Source of the DNA: Bradyrhizobium frederickii
Lineage (GTDB): Bacteria > Pseudomonadota > Alphaproteobacteria > Rhizobiales > Xanthobacteraceae
Direction: 5' to 3'
Assembly: GCF_004570865.1 (NCBI RefSeq)
Contig: NZ_SPQS01000003.1
Span: 409,588-473,587, forward strand
Length of the DNA stretch: 64,000 nt
Shown piece by piece: positions 25,769 through 36,340 of this stretch. The position numbers and the translations under genes were made by a program. The first letter of the stretch is position 1, and each line of letters begins with the position of its first letter. The notes beneath the pieces were generated by a model. The model worked only from the letters and a program-made list of their open reading frames with translations. It made no database searches and was not told the origin of the DNA.

Positions 25769-27262
25769 ATGCCCGCTGCCAACATTGCCCCGACCCGCTT
25801 GCGTTTAGGGCTGGCCGCGCTCGTCGTCAGTGCTTTCAGTGCGTTCGGCACGCCGGCCCAGGCGCGCGGACCGGATGGCATCGCCGACGTCGCCGAGAAG
25901 GTGATCGACGCCGTCGTCAACATCTCGACCTCGCAGACCGTGGAGGCCAAGGGCGGCGGCAACACCATGCCGCAATTGCCGCCCGGCTCGCCCTTCGAGG
26001 AGTTCTTCGACGATTTCTTCAAGAATCGCAGGGGCCCTGGCGGCGGCAGCAAGGGCGGCGACAACGGCAGCGCCCCGAAGAAGACCAACTCGCTCGGATC
26101 CGGCTTCATCATCGACACCGCGGGCGTCGTCGTCACCAACAATCACGTCATTGCGGATGCCGACGAGATCCACGTCATCCTCAACGACGGCACCAAGATC
26201 AAGGCCGAACTGGTCGGCGTCGACAAGAAGACCGACCTCGCCGTGCTCAAGATCAAGCCGCCAAAGCCGCTGGTCGCGGTGAAGTTCGGCGACAGCGACA
26301 AGCTGCGGCTCGGCGACTGGGTGGTCGCGATCGGCAATCCCTTCAGCCTGGGAGGCACGGTCACCGCCGGCATCGTTTCGGCCAAGAATCGCGACATCTC
26401 CTCAGGGCCCTACGACAGCTACATCCAGACCGACGCCTCCATCAACCGCGGCAATTCCGGCGGTCCGCTGTTCAATCTCGACGGCGACGTCATCGGCGTC
26501 AACACGCTGATCATCTCGCCCTCCGGCGGCTCGATCGGCATCGGCTTCGCCGTGCCGTCGAAGACGGTCGTGGGCGTCGTCGATCAGCTGCGCCAGTTCG
26601 GCGAGCTGCGTCGCGGCTGGCTCGGCGTGCGTATCCAGAGCGTCACCGACGAGATCGCCGAGAGCCTCAACATCAAGCCCGCGCGCGGCGCGCTGGTCGC
26701 CGGCATCGACGACAAGGGCCCGGCCAAGCCCGCGGGCATCGAGCCCGGCGACGTCGTCGTCAAGTTCGACGGCAAGGACGTGAAGGATCCGAAGGATCTC
26801 TCTCGCGTCGTTGCCGACACGGCGGTCGGCAAGGAGGTCGACGTCGTCATCATCCGCAAGGGCCAGGAGCAGACCAAGAAGGTCACCCTCGGCCGCCTCC
26901 AGGATCCCGAGAAGGTGCAGGCCGCGGTGAAGACCGACGAGCCGGCGCCCGAGAAGCCGGTGACGCAGAAGGCGCTGGGCCTCGATCTCGCCGCGCTGAA
27001 CAAGGATCTGCGCACGCGCTACAAGATCAAGGACAGCGTCAAGGGCGTGGTCGTCACCAATGTCGATGCCAATTCTGACGCCGCGGAGAAGCGCCTCTCG
27101 GCCGGAGACGTCATCGTCGAGGTCGCGCAGGAAGCGGTGTCGAGCGGTGCTGACATCCAGAAGCGGGTCGATCAGCTCAAGAAGGACGGCAAGAAATCAG
27201 TGCTGCTGCTGGTCTCGAATGCCGAGGGCGAGCTGCGCTTTGTGGCGCTGAGCGTGCAGTAG
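25769..27262 (+). CDS. degP: Do/DegP-type periplasmic serine endoprotease
   Basis: 497-residue HtrA-family protease. A signal peptide (LRLGLAALVVSAFSAFGTPAQA) precedes the trypsin-like domain with triad His126 (VTNNHVIAD), Asp156 (KKTDLAVLK) and Ser230 (RGNSGGPLFN), followed by two PDZ domains. A Gly/Lys-rich insert (about 88-108) precedes the strand that carries His126. It degrades or refolds misfolded envelope proteins and follows hflKC-DUF2065, which fits an envelope quality-control cluster. The start at 25769 has TCTGGAGA upstream. The exact paralogue name (DegP, DegQ or MucD) is not certain. Confidence 0.95.
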   Translation: MPAANIAPTRLRLGLAALVVSAFSAFGTPAQARGPDGIADVAEKVIDAVVNISTSQTVEAKGGGNTMPQLPPGSPFEEFFDDFFKNRRGPGGGSKGGDNGSAPKKTNSLGSGFIIDTAGVVVTNNHVIADADEIHVILNDGTKIKAELVGVDKKTDLAVLKIKPPKPLVAVKFGDSDKLRLGDWVVAIGNPFSLGGTVTAGIVSAKNRDISSGPYDSYIQTDASINRGNSGGPLFNLDGDVIGVNTLIISPSGGSIGIGFAVPSKTVVGVVDQLRQFGELRRGWLGVRIQSVTDEIAESLNIKPARGALVAGIDDKGPAKPAGIEPGDVVVKFDGKDVKDPKDLSRVVADTAVGKEVDVVIIRKGQEQTKKVTLGRLQDPEKVQAAVKTDEPAPEKPVTQKALGLDLAALNKDLRTRYKIKDSVKGVVVTNVDANSDAAEKRLSAGDVIVEVAQEAVSSGADIQKRVDQLKKDGKKSVLLLVSNAEGELRFVALSVQ

Positions 27263-27278
27263 CCGCAAGTACGGTCTC

Positions 27279-27370
27279 GTAGGGTGGGCAAAGGCGCTCT
27301 TGCGCCGTGCCCACGCTCTCTTGCTGTAATGGATAAAATTGGTGGGCACGCTTCGCTTTGCCCACCCTAC
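27279..27370. repeat. Extragenic palindromic repeat, family C, copy 1
   Basis: Bounded by GTAGGGTGGGCAAAG and its exact inverted copy CTTTGCCCACCCTAC. It lies between the convergent degP and serB genes. A second copy with the same 15-base ends is at 39813-39932. It could act as a bidirectional terminator here. Confidence 0.85.
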
Positions 27371-27396
27371 GGCTGCTGGGCGAGCAGCAAGAGCGG

Positions 27397-28302
27397 TTAC
27401 CCCTCCACGAACTCGTCCCGCCGGTACCCCTGCGCATAGAGCAGCGCGGTGAGATCGCCATGATCGATCCGCGCAGCTGCCGCAGCAGCCACAGCCGGCT
27501 TGGCGTGATAGGCGACGCCGAGCCCCGCCGCCTGGATCATCGCGAGATCGTTGGCGCCGTCGCCGACCACGACCGAGTCGATGTCGTCGAGATCGAACGA
27601 CTCCATCAGGTCGACCAGCGTGGCAAGCTTGGCCGCGCGCCCCAGAATCGGCTCCTTCACCTCGCCGGTGAACTTGCCGTCGCGCACGACGAGCTCGTTG
27701 GCGCGGTTCTCCTGAAAGCCGATCCTGGCGGCGACCGCGGTCGTGAACAGGGTGAAGCCGCCGGAGACGAGGCAGGTATAGGCGCCGTGCTTGCGCATCG
27801 TCGCGACCAGCTCGCGGCCGCCCGGGGTCAGCGTGATCCGCTTGGCCAGCACCTCGTCGACCGCGCTGGCGGGCAGGTCCTTCAGCAGCGCGACGCGCTC
27901 GCGTAGCGCCGGCTCGAACTCGATCTCGCCGCGCATGGCGCGTTCGGTAATGGCGGCCACATGCGCCTTCACCCCGACGAAATCGGCGAGCTCGTCGATG
28001 CATTCCTGGCCGATCATGGTGGAATCCATGTCGGCGAGAAAAAGCTTCTTGCGCCGGGCGCCGACTGGCTGCACGACGATGTCGATGGGCAGGTCGCCGC
28101 GAAGCTCGCGGAGCCGCTGCTCGATGGCGTGACGGTCGGGTTCGAGGTTACTGTCGGCGCCGAACGGGATATCGACCGCGACCCCGTCGAACAGCCAGTG
28201 CGCGGGTGCCGCCTGCGGCAGCACGGCGCGGGCGCCGTCGACGATGGTCGTATCGAGCGCGGGATTGTCGGGGTTGCAGATCAGCGTGGCGACGAGGGAC
28301 AT
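27397..28302 (-). CDS. serB: Phosphoserine phosphatase
   Basis: Last step of serine biosynthesis. 301 residues: an N-terminal ACT-like half, then the HAD domain with nucleophile Asp91 and acid/base Asp93 ([13 protein letters not shown]), LVSGGFTLF, and [23 protein letters not shown]. The start ATG at 28302 is only 11 bases from the divergent miaA start, so each gene's promoter must lie at least partly inside the other's 5' coding region. Confidence 0.97.
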   Translation of the reverse strand: MSLVATLICNPDNPALDTTIVDGARAVLPQAAPAHWLFDGVAVDIPFGADSNLEPDRHAIEQRLRELRGDLPIDIVVQPVGARRKKLFLADMDSTMIGQECIDELADFVGVKAHVAAITERAMRGEIEFEPALRERVALLKDLPASAVDEVLAKRITLTPGGRELVATMRKHGAYTCLVSGGFTLFTTAVAARIGFQENRANELVVRDGKFTGEVKEPILGRAAKLATLVDLMESFDLDDIDSVVVGDGANDLAMIQAAGLGVAYHAKPAVAAAAAARIDHGDLTALLYAQGYRRDEFVEG

Positions 28303-28313
28303 TTGAGGGTTTC

Positions 28314-29270
28314 GTGAGCGAGGAGCAAGTCGGCAGAAGGCCTGTTGGCGAGGCCGTGCTTATCGCAGGCCCGACCGCCAGCGGCAAGTCGGCGCTGGCG
28401 CTGGAGCTCGCGCTCGCCACCGGCGGCATCGTCGTCAATGCCGATTCCATGCAGGTCTACCGCGACCTGCGCATCATCACGGCACGGCCGACACAGGACG
28501 AGGAGGCGCGCGCTCCGCACCGTCTCTACGGGCATGTCGATGCAGCCGTGAATTTCTCGGCCGGGGCCTGGGTGGCCGACGCGGCAAAGGCGCTCGAGGA
28601 GGCGCGTGCGCAAGGCCGCCTGCCGATTTTCATCGGCGGCACCGGGCTCTATTTCAAGGCGCTGACGGCCGGGCTCTCCGTGGTGCCGCCAATTCCTGCC
28701 GAGGTGCGGGAGGACGTGCGCGCGCGGCTGGAACGGAACGGTGCGGAGGCGCTGCACGCGGAATTGGCGCGTCGCGATCCGCACGCCGCCGAGCGATTGA
28801 ACCTGCGCGATCGCACCCGGATCGCGCGTGCGCTCGAAGTGGTCGAGGCGACCGGCCGTTCGCTGCTCGACTGGCACCGGGAGGGCCAGCCTCCGCTGCT
28901 GCCGAAGGACAGTTTTCGCGCGGTGTTTCTCGCGCCCGAGCGCGACGCGCTCTACGCACGGATCGACGCCCGTTTCGATGCCATGCTGGCCGCCGGCGCG
29001 TTGAAGGAGGTCGAGCGGCTCGCCGCCAGGCAGCTCGATCCGCTGCTGCCGGCGATGAAGGCTCATGGCGTGCCGGCCCTGATCCGGCACTTGCGCGGCG
29101 AGTTCAGCCTGGAGCAGGCCGCCACCATCGGCCGCGCCGACACCCGCCACTATGCCAAGCGGCAATTCACCTGGTTCCGGCATCAATTGCCGGAGTTCGA
29201 ATGGGTCAAGCCGGAGGAGGCGAGGCGATGGCTCGCTGCGATTGTGGACGCGGTCCGCCACCGCGGCTGA
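28314..29270 (+). CDS. miaA: tRNA dimethylallyltransferase
   Basis: Adds a dimethylallyl group to A37 of tRNAs reading UNN codons. 318 residues from a GTG start with GAGGG four bases upstream. Landmarks: P-loop [53 protein letters not shown], and the C-terminal [13 protein letters not shown]. Longer upstream starts would run into the serB coding region and are rejected. Confidence 0.95.
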   Translation: MSEEQVGRRPVGEAVLIAGPTASGKSALALELALATGGIVVNADSMQVYRDLRIITARPTQDEEARAPHRLYGHVDAAVNFSAGAWVADAAKALEEARAQGRLPIFIGGTGLYFKALTAGLSVVPPIPAEVREDVRARLERNGAEALHAELARRDPHAAERLNLRDRTRIARALEVVEATGRSLLDWHREGQPPLLPKDSFRAVFLAPERDALYARIDARFDAMLAAGALKEVERLAARQLDPLLPAMKAHGVPALIRHLRGEFSLEQAATIGRADTRHYAKRQFTWFRHQLPEFEWVKPEEARRWLAAIVDAVRHRG

Positions 29271-29364
29271 CGCGCTTTTCCGTCCGGGTTCCCCAATTTA
29301 CTTCTCGCCGAACCCGGGGAACACCGCTACACTGCCAAAATCGCGCGCGGACGGCCGCATTGCC

Positions 29365-29392
29365 TTGACATCCAGGCTTTGGCCGCTATGTT
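29365..29392 (+). promoter_or_regulatory. Promoter of the ilvBN operon
   Basis: A perfect TTGACA (29365-29370), a 16-base spacer and TATGTT (29387-29392). The expected start near 29399 leaves about 25 bases before the leader peptide. Its position ahead of the attenuator supports the assignment. Confidence 0.75.
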
Positions 29393-29423
29393 CGCGCAAC
29401 CTTTGGGAAGCCGAGCGCCTGCC

Positions 29424-29489
29424 ATGCGTAACATTATTACCAAACTCCTTATCGCCGTCGTACCCAGGCACACCGCCGGGGATGGCTAG
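29424..29489 (+). CDS. ilvBN leader peptide
   Basis: A 21-codon frame, ATG to TAG, starting MRNIITKLLIAVV. It has three Ile, two Leu and two Val codons between positions 4 and 13, the regulatory codons expected of a branched-chain amino acid attenuator. It ends just upstream of the pairing segments that decide between antitermination and termination. Ribosome stalling on these codons should favour read-through into ilvB. Confidence 0.85.
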   Translation: MRNIITKLLIAVVPRHTAGDG

Positions 29490-29545
29490 CTGCCATCCAC
29501 AAGACAGGCGGTGTGCATGGGCCCTCTTCGGGGCCTTTTTTATTT
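29468..29545 (+). terminator. ilvBN transcription attenuator
   Basis: GCACACCGCC (29468-29477) pairs with GGCGGTGTGC (29506-29515), enclosing a GGATGGC/GCCATCC stem (29480-29497). The terminator proper is GGGCCC (29519-29524) with GGGCCT (29531-29536) followed by TTTTTATTT. It lies between the leader peptide and ilvB. The precise alternative antiterminator fold was not computed. Confidence 0.8.
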
Positions 29546-29599
29546 CCTGAACCCGACACGAACGAAGCCGCTGACAACAGCGCATCCGGAGCAAGCCAA

Positions 29600-31375
29600 A
29601 TGAGCGACAAGAGCCACAATCCGAACCAGATGACCGGCGCCGCGATGATCGTTCGCGCGCTCATCGATCACGGCGTGACCGACATTTTCGGCTATCCCGG
29701 CGGCGCCGTGCTTCCGATCTATGACGAGATCTTCCAGCAGAGCGAGGTCCAGCACATCCTGGTCCGGCACGAGCAGGGCGCGGGCCACGCCGCCGAGGGC
29801 TATGCGCGCTCGACCGGCAAGCCGGGCGTCGCGCTGGTGACCTCCGGCCCAGGCGCCACCAACATGGTGACGCCGCTGACCGACGCGCTGATGGACTCGA
29901 TCCCGCTGGTCTGCATTTCGGGCCAGGTGCCGACGCATCTGATCGGCAACGACGCGTTCCAGGAATGCGACACTGTCGGCATCACGCGCCCCTGCACCAA
30001 GCACAATTGGCTGGTGCGCGACGTCAATGATCTTGCCAAGGTGCTGCACGAAGCCTTCTACGTCGCGACCTCCGGCCGTCCCGGCCCGGTGCTGGTCGAC
30101 GTTCCCAAGGACGTGCAGTTCGCGACCGGCACCTATCATCCGCCGCGCAAATCCGACGTGCACCGCTCCTATGCACCGCGCGTGAAGGGCGATGCGGCGC
30201 AGATCCGCAAAGCGGTGGCGCTGCTGGCCAATGCCAAGCGCCCCGTGATCTACAGCGGCGGCGGCGTCATCAATTCCGGCCCCGAGGCGACCAGGCTGTT
30301 GCGCGAGCTGGTCGAGGTCACCGGCTTCCCGATCACCTCCACGCTGATGGGTTTGGGAGCGTACCCGGCCTCGGGCAAGAACTGGCTCGGCATGCTCGGC
30401 ATGCACGGCACCTACGAGGCCAACATGACCATGCATGATTGCGACGTCATGCTGTGCGTCGGCGCGCGCTTCGACGACCGCATCACCGGCCGCGTCGACG
30501 CGTTCTCCCCTGGCTCGAAGAAGATCCACATCGACATCGACCCGTCTTCGATCAACAAGAACATCCGCGTCGACGTGCCGATCATCGGCGATTGCGGCAA
30601 TGTCCTCGGCGACATCCTCCAGGTGTTCAAGGCGGAGGCGAAGAAGCCGGACATCAAGTCGTGGTGGCAGCAGATCGCGCAATGGCGCGCCCGCAACTCG
30701 CTCTATTACAAGAAGAGCAGCGACGTCATCCTGCCGCAGCATGCGATCCAGAGCCTGTTCGAGGCCACGCGCGGCAGGGACACCTACATCACCACCGAGG
30801 TCGGCCAGCACCAGATGTGGGCGGCGCAGTTCTACGGCTTCGAGGAGCCGCATCGCTGGATGACGTCGGGCGGTCTCGGCACCATGGGCTACGGCCTTCC
30901 GGCCGCGGTCGGCGTGCAGGTGGCCCATCCCGACAGTCTCGTCATCGACATCGCAGGCGACGCCTCGGTGCAGATGACGATGCAGGAGATGTCGACGGCG
31001 GTGCAGTACGAGCTGCCGATCAAGATCTTCATCCTGAACAACCAGTACATGGGCATGGTGCGGCAGTGGCAGCAGCTGCTGCACGGCAACCGGCTGTCGC
31101 ATTCCTATTCGGAGGCGCTGCCGGATTTCGTCAAGCTCGCGGAAGCCTATGGCGCCGTCGGCCTCCAGGTGCACAAGCCCGGCGATCTCGACGGCGCCAT
31201 CCAGGAGATGATCTCGGTCAAGCGCCCCGTGCTGTTCGACTGCCGCGTCGCGGCGCTCGAAAACTGCTTCCCGATGATTCCGTCCGGCAAGGCGCACAAC
31301 GAGATGCTGTTGCCGGAGCAGGCCAATGACGAGGCGACCGCGAAGGCGTTCGCCGGCGGCAAGGCGCTGGTGTGA
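29600..31375 (+). CDS. ilvB: Acetolactate synthase large subunit
   Basis: ThDP- and FAD-dependent first common enzyme of Val/Leu/Ile biosynthesis, 591 residues. The catalytic Glu lies in RHEQGAGHAAEGYARSTG; TSGPGATNMVTPLTDALMDS, the FAD region and the ThDP motif GDASVQMTMQEMSTAVQ...ILNNQYMG are intact. The ATG at 29600 has GGAG eight bases upstream; an earlier frame start overlaps the attenuator. It is followed 24 bases later by ilvN. Confidence 0.98.
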   Translation: MSDKSHNPNQMTGAAMIVRALIDHGVTDIFGYPGGAVLPIYDEIFQQSEVQHILVRHEQGAGHAAEGYARSTGKPGVALVTSGPGATNMVTPLTDALMDSIPLVCISGQVPTHLIGNDAFQECDTVGITRPCTKHNWLVRDVNDLAKVLHEAFYVATSGRPGPVLVDVPKDVQFATGTYHPPRKSDVHRSYAPRVKGDAAQIRKAVALLANAKRPVIYSGGGVINSGPEATRLLRELVEVTGFPITSTLMGLGAYPASGKNWLGMLGMHGTYEANMTMHDCDVMLCVGARFDDRITGRVDAFSPGSKKIHIDIDPSSINKNIRVDVPIIGDCGNVLGDILQVFKAEAKKPDIKSWWQQIAQWRARNSLYYKKSSDVILPQHAIQSLFEATRGRDTYITTEVGQHQMWAAQFYGFEEPHRWMTSGGLGTMGYGLPAAVGVQVAHPDSLVIDIAGDASVQMTMQEMSTAVQYELPIKIFILNNQYMGMVRQWQQLLHGNRLSHSYSEALPDFVKLAEAYGAVGLQVHKPGDLDGAIQEMISVKRPVLFDCRVAALENCFPMIPSGKAHNEMLLPEQANDEATAKAFAGGKALV

Positions 31376-31399
31376 CGAGCGACATTTGAGGGGACGACA

Positions 31400-31942
31400 A
31401 TGAACCAGCCCGCATCCGCCTATTTCATCGAAGAGCGCCACGATCCGAACGAGACGCACACGCTCGCGGTGCTCGTGCAGAACGAGCCGGGCGTGCTCGC
31501 GCGCGTCATCGGCCTGTTCTCGGGCCGCGGCTACAACATCGAAAGCCTCACGGTCTCGGAGACCGAGGCCCAGAAGCATCTGTCGCGCATCACCATCGTT
31601 ACCACCGGCACGCCGATGGTGATCGCGCAGATCAAGAACCAGCTCGACCGCATGATCCCGGTCTATCAGGTCGTCGACATGACCCAGACCCGGCGCTCGA
31701 TCGAGCGCGAGCTCGCGATGGTGAAGGTGCGCGGGCAGGGCGAGCATCGCGTCGAGGCGCTCAGGCTCGCGGATGCGTTCCGTGCCCGGGTGATCGACGC
31801 CACGACCGAGAGCTTTGTGTTCGAGATCACAGGCAACACGGACAAGATCAACCAATTTATCGACCTGATGCGCCCGCTCGGCCTCGTCGAGGTGTCGCGC
31901 ACCGGCGTTGCCGCGATCGGCCGCGGGCCTGAAGGGATGTGA
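31400..31942 (+). CDS. ilvN: Acetolactate synthase small regulatory subunit
   Basis: 180 residues with an N-terminal ACT domain (THTLAVLVQNEPGVLARVIGLFSGRGYNIESLTV) that binds valine for feedback inhibition, and a second ACT-like half (RSIERELAMVKVRG...VIDATTESFVFEITG). It pairs with IlvB. GAGGGGAC precedes the start. Confidence 0.98.
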   Translation: MNQPASAYFIEERHDPNETHTLAVLVQNEPGVLARVIGLFSGRGYNIESLTVSETEAQKHLSRITIVTTGTPMVIAQIKNQLDRMIPVYQVVDMTQTRRSIERELAMVKVRGQGEHRVEALRLADAFRARVIDATTESFVFEITGNTDKINQFIDLMRPLGLVEVSRTGVAAIGRGPEGM

Positions 31943-31945
31943 ACC

Positions 31946-32641
31946 ATGCTGGCGCGCGACTGGTACTATAACGAGCGGAACCGGATGGGGATCGAGCCCG
32001 CGGTGGCCTCGATCTACGACGCCCACGACGATGCCGATCTGCGGGCGCGCGCCGCACTGAAGATGCTCGGAGTCCAGCGCGGCTGGCGCATCGCCGACAT
32101 CGGCTGCGGCAACGGCGTGCTGGCGACCGAGGCGGCGCTGTTGGGCGCCGAGGTCGACGCCATCGACATCTCGCCGGCGATGCTGGCGCTCGCCGAGATC
32201 TACGCGCGCGATCGCAAGGCAAAGGTCGCGACCCAGTCCGCCGGCCTGCTCAGCTTCGCCTATCGGCCGGAGTCCTACGATCTCATCGTCAGCGAATTCA
32301 CGCTGCACCATTTGCCGGATTTCTGGAAGGCAGTGGCGATGTCACGGATTTTTCGCGCGCTCAAGCCGGGATCAACGTTCTACCTGCGCGACATCGTCTA
32401 CACCGCGATGCCCGACGCAATCGAGCGCGACGTCGAGCAATGGGCCGACTTCCAGATCAAGAACCACGATTTCGCGCGCGAAAGCGTGGTGACGCATATG
32501 CGCGACGAATATTCCACCTTCGGCTGGGTGATGGAGCGGATGCTGACCGACGTCGGCTTCACGCTGGTCTCGGCCGATTACCACGCACCGATGCACGGCA
32601 CGTATCTGCTGCGCAAACCAAAGGCCGGCGAGCAAGGCTAG
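31946..32641 (+). CDS. Class I SAM-dependent methyltransferase
   Basis: 231-residue Rossmann methyltransferase with motif I DIGCGNGVLATEAAL, an acidic residue ending strand 2 (VDAIDISPAML), and the post-motif region YDLIVSEFTLHHLPDFW. The substrate is unknown. It starts three bases after the ilvN stop, so it is probably co-transcribed with ilvBN, though no link to branched-chain amino acid synthesis is evident. Confidence 0.88.
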   Translation: MLARDWYYNERNRMGIEPAVASIYDAHDDADLRARAALKMLGVQRGWRIADIGCGNGVLATEAALLGAEVDAIDISPAMLALAEIYARDRKAKVATQSAGLLSFAYRPESYDLIVSEFTLHHLPDFWKAVAMSRIFRALKPGSTFYLRDIVYTAMPDAIERDVEQWADFQIKNHDFARESVVTHMRDEYSTFGWVMERMLTDVGFTLVSADYHAPMHGTYLLRKPKAGEQG

Positions 32642-32687
32642 ACGAATAACAACAGGGCTGCACGACAGGGCAGAACCGAGAACAACA

Positions 32688-33563
32688 ATGAAGCCGGCCG
32701 ATATCCTCATCGCCATCCTGGTGGCGATCATCTGGGGGCTTGCCTTCGTGGCGAGCCGGATCGCGCTCGACGAGCTTTCGCCGGAGCTGATGACGGCGCT
32801 GCGCTTCGCCATTGCCGCGGTGCCATGCCTGTTCATCCGCAAGCCCAAGATCGCCTGGTCGCTGCTGATCGCGATCAGCTCCACGTTGTTCCTCGGCCAG
32901 TTCCTGAGCCAGGCCTATGGCATCGCTCACGGCGTGCCGGTCGGGCTGACCAGCGTCGTGGTGCAGAGCCAGGCGCTGTTTACGATCGGTTTTGCCGCGA
33001 TCGCCTTTGGCGAGCGTCCGACACCGATGCAGACGCTCGGCATCGGTATCGCTGCGATCGGCCTGCTGATGATCTGCGGCACCGTCGGCTACGATTTCAG
33101 CGTCGCTGCGTTTGCCGTGCTGATGATCTCGCCGCTCAGCTTTGCGGTCGGCAATCTGCTGCTGCGCAGTGCCCGCGGCGTGCCGATGTTCGACCTGTTC
33201 GCGTGGCTGTGCCTCGCCTCGGCCGTGCCGCTGTTCGTGCTGACGCTGATCGCCAACGGCGCGGCGCCGACCTGGATGTCGCTGAGCCGGATGTCGCTGA
33301 CATCAGCTCTCTGCATGCTGGCGCTTGGCGGCATCTCCACCAGCATCGCCTATTGGCTGTGGGGCCGATTGCTGCGCGACTATCTCGCCGCGCAAGTGGT
33401 GCCGTTTGCACTGCTGGTCCCGTTCGTCGGCTCGGCCGCCTCCAGCATCGTTTTCGGCGAGCGGTTCGGACCCTTGCGGCTTGCCGGCATGGTGACCGTG
33501 ATCGGCGGTATCGCCGTGATGGTGCTGGCGAAGCGGCCACAAGTCCTTGCGAAGACGGCGTGA
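32688..33563 (+). CDS. EamA/DMT-family membrane transporter
   Basis: 291 residues with about ten hydrophobic helices in two EamA repeats (AILVAIIWGLAFVASRIALDELSP and, in the second half, VPFALLVPFVGSAASSIVFGERFGPLRLAGMVTVIGGI). It resembles amino-acid or metabolite exporters of the drug/metabolite transporter superfamily. Its position between ilvN and a LysE exporter suggests amino acid efflux, but this is inference. Confidence 0.9.
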   Translation: MKPADILIAILVAIIWGLAFVASRIALDELSPELMTALRFAIAAVPCLFIRKPKIAWSLLIAISSTLFLGQFLSQAYGIAHGVPVGLTSVVVQSQALFTIGFAAIAFGERPTPMQTLGIGIAAIGLLMICGTVGYDFSVAAFAVLMISPLSFAVGNLLLRSARGVPMFDLFAWLCLASAVPLFVLTLIANGAAPTWMSLSRMSLTSALCMLALGGISTSIAYWLWGRLLRDYLAAQVVPFALLVPFVGSAASSIVFGERFGPLRLAGMVTVIGGIAVMVLAKRPQVLAKTA

Positions 33564-33570
33564 GGTGAGC

Positions 33571-34173
33571 ATGTCCCAGTCGCTGCTCTATGCCTTCCTC
33601 ATCTTCATGGTCGTGATGTATTTCACGCCCGGGCCGAACAACATCATGCTGCTATCCTCGGGCCTGACCTACGGCTTCCGGCGCACCATTCCTCACATCG
33701 TGGGCATCGTCCTCGGCTTTGCCTTCATGGTTGCAGCTGTCGGCCTCGGGCTCGGCTCCGTGTTCCTGGCCTATCCGATCCTTCAGACCGTCCTGAAATA
33801 TGCCGGTGCCGCCTACCTGATCTATCTTGCCGCCGCGATCGCCATGTCCGGCCCGGCCAGGCCGGGGGAGGGGGATGGCCGCGGCCCGATGACCTTCTGG
33901 GGCGCGGCGATGTTCCAATGGATCAACGCCAAAGGCTGGGTGATCGTGATCGGCACCATCACCGCCTATGCGGCGATCGCCCAATTCCCGCTCAATATCG
34001 CGATCCAGACCCTGATCAGCCTGATCGTCGGCACCGTCTCGACCGTGGTCTGGGCCCTGTTCGGCTCCGCGCTGCGGCCGGTCCTGACCTCGGAGCGGCT
34101 GGTCCGCGCCTTCAATATCCTGATGGCGATCCTGCTGCTGGCCTCCCTCTACCCCGTTTTCGTGGATGCATGA
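33571..34173 (+). CDS. LysE/RhtB-family amino acid exporter
   Basis: 200 residues with the family signature FTPGPNNIMLLSSGLTYGFRRTIPHIVGI near the N-terminus and about six membrane helices. The ATG at 33571 has GAGGTGAG upstream and follows the EamA stop by seven bases. Two exporters in tandem between ilvBN and ilvC suggest relief of amino acid excess; the substrate is not proven. Confidence 0.92.
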   Translation: MSQSLLYAFLIFMVVMYFTPGPNNIMLLSSGLTYGFRRTIPHIVGIVLGFAFMVAAVGLGLGSVFLAYPILQTVLKYAGAAYLIYLAAAIAMSGPARPGEGDGRGPMTFWGAAMFQWINAKGWVIVIGTITAYAAIAQFPLNIAIQTLISLIVGTVSTVVWALFGSALRPVLTSERLVRAFNILMAILLLASLYPVFVDA

Positions 34174-34177
34174 TGTC

Positions 34178-35325
<1,148 letters not shown>

Positions 35326-35334
35326 GTATTTGTG

Positions 35335-35433
35335 CCCCGGACGCAGCGCAGCACGTTGGTGCTGCGCTGCTGATCCGGGGTTCATTGTGGCTCTGGGTCC
35401 CGGCTCTGCGCTTCGCTGCGCTTGTCCGGGACA
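35335..35433. repeat. Palindromic repeats after ilvC
   Basis: Two hairpins in tandem: CCCCGGA (35335-35341) with TCCGGGG (35374-35380) enclosing GCGCAGCAC/GTGCTGCGC, then GGTCCCGG (35396-35403) with CCGGGAC (35426-35432). The first probably also terminates ilvC transcription. They belong to the extragenic palindrome class seen elsewhere in the window. Confidence 0.75.
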
Positions 35434-35481
35434 CCGCCAAGAATCCAAGGCATGATCGCGGGCACCTGAGGGAGGGAGACC

Positions 35482-36330
35482 ATGCGATCTGTCGTCATCA
35501 CCGGTGCGTCCACCGGCATCGGCTGGGCTACTGCAAAATTCCTGATCGGGCGCGGCTATCGTGTCTTCGGCAGTGTTCGTAAGCAGGCCGATGCCGAGCG
35601 GCTCAAGGCCGAGTTCGGTGTCAATTTCACGCCGCTGCTGTTCGACGTTACCGACGAAGCCGCAGTCCTCGCGGCTGCGCGAGAAGTCCGCGAGGCGCTG
35701 GGCGGGCAGACGCTGGCCGGCCTCGTGAACAATGCGGGCGTCGCGGTCGCCGGTCCCGTGCTCGAATTGTCGGCCGACGATTTTCGCCGCCAGATGGACA
35801 TCAACGTCATCGGCCCCGTCATCGCGACGCAGGCGTTCGGGCCGCTGCTCGGCGCCGATCCCTCGCTGAAGGGGCCGAAGGGGCGGATCGTGATGATCAG
35901 CTCGGTCGCGGGCAAGAACGGCAATCCGCTGTCGGCGCCCTATTGCACCTCCAAGCATGCCATCGAGGGATTGTCGGAAAGCCTGCGCCGCGAATTGATG
36001 CTGTTCGGCATCGACGTCATCATCGTCGCTCCCGGCGCAGTGAAGACGCCGATCTGGAGCAAGGCCGAACAGATCGACCTCTCCGTCTACCAGAACTCGC
36101 CCTATCTGCCGGCGCTGAACAAGGTCATGGCCTTCATGATGGACCTCGGCGCCAAGGGCCTGCCGGCCGAGCGGATCGCCGAGATCGTGTTCGAGGGGCT
36201 GACGGCGGCGAGCCCCAAGGTGCGCTACCAGATCACGCCCGACCCGATGCGCCACCTGATCGCGGCCGTGCTGCCGAAGCGGATGCTCGATCGCATCATC
36301 GCCAAGCGGCTCGGGTTCCTGCCACAGTAA
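35482..36330 (+). CDS. Short-chain dehydrogenase/reductase
   Basis: Classical SDR of 282 residues. The cofactor motif TGASTGIGWATAKFL is near the N-terminus, NNAG follows at about residue 90, and the active site has SSVAG plus YCTSK (Tyr and Lys). A hydrophobic C-terminal part (about 245-282) resembles membrane-associated SDRs. AGGGAGGGAG lies before the start. The substrate is unknown. It converges with the ferric-reductase-like gene. Confidence 0.9.
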   Translation: MRSVVITGASTGIGWATAKFLIGRGYRVFGSVRKQADAERLKAEFGVNFTPLLFDVTDEAAVLAAAREVREALGGQTLAGLVNNAGVAVAGPVLELSADDFRRQMDINVIGPVIATQAFGPLLGADPSLKGPKGRIVMISSVAGKNGNPLSAPYCTSKHAIEGLSESLRRELMLFGIDVIIVAPGAVKTPIWSKAEQIDLSVYQNSPYLPALNKVMAFMMDLGAKGLPAERIAEIVFEGLTAASPKVRYQITPDPMRHLIAAVLPKRMLDRIIAKRLGFLPQ

Positions 36331-36340
36331 GGCAGGCGCT

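Noticed and set aside
24379..26142. 587-codon minus frame across hflC and degP
   Set aside because: Shadow frame over three genes with strong motifs.
29540..32311. 923-codon open frame on the minus strand
   Set aside because: It is a shadow of ilvB-ilvN-methyltransferase in high-GC DNA; those genes have clear family motifs.
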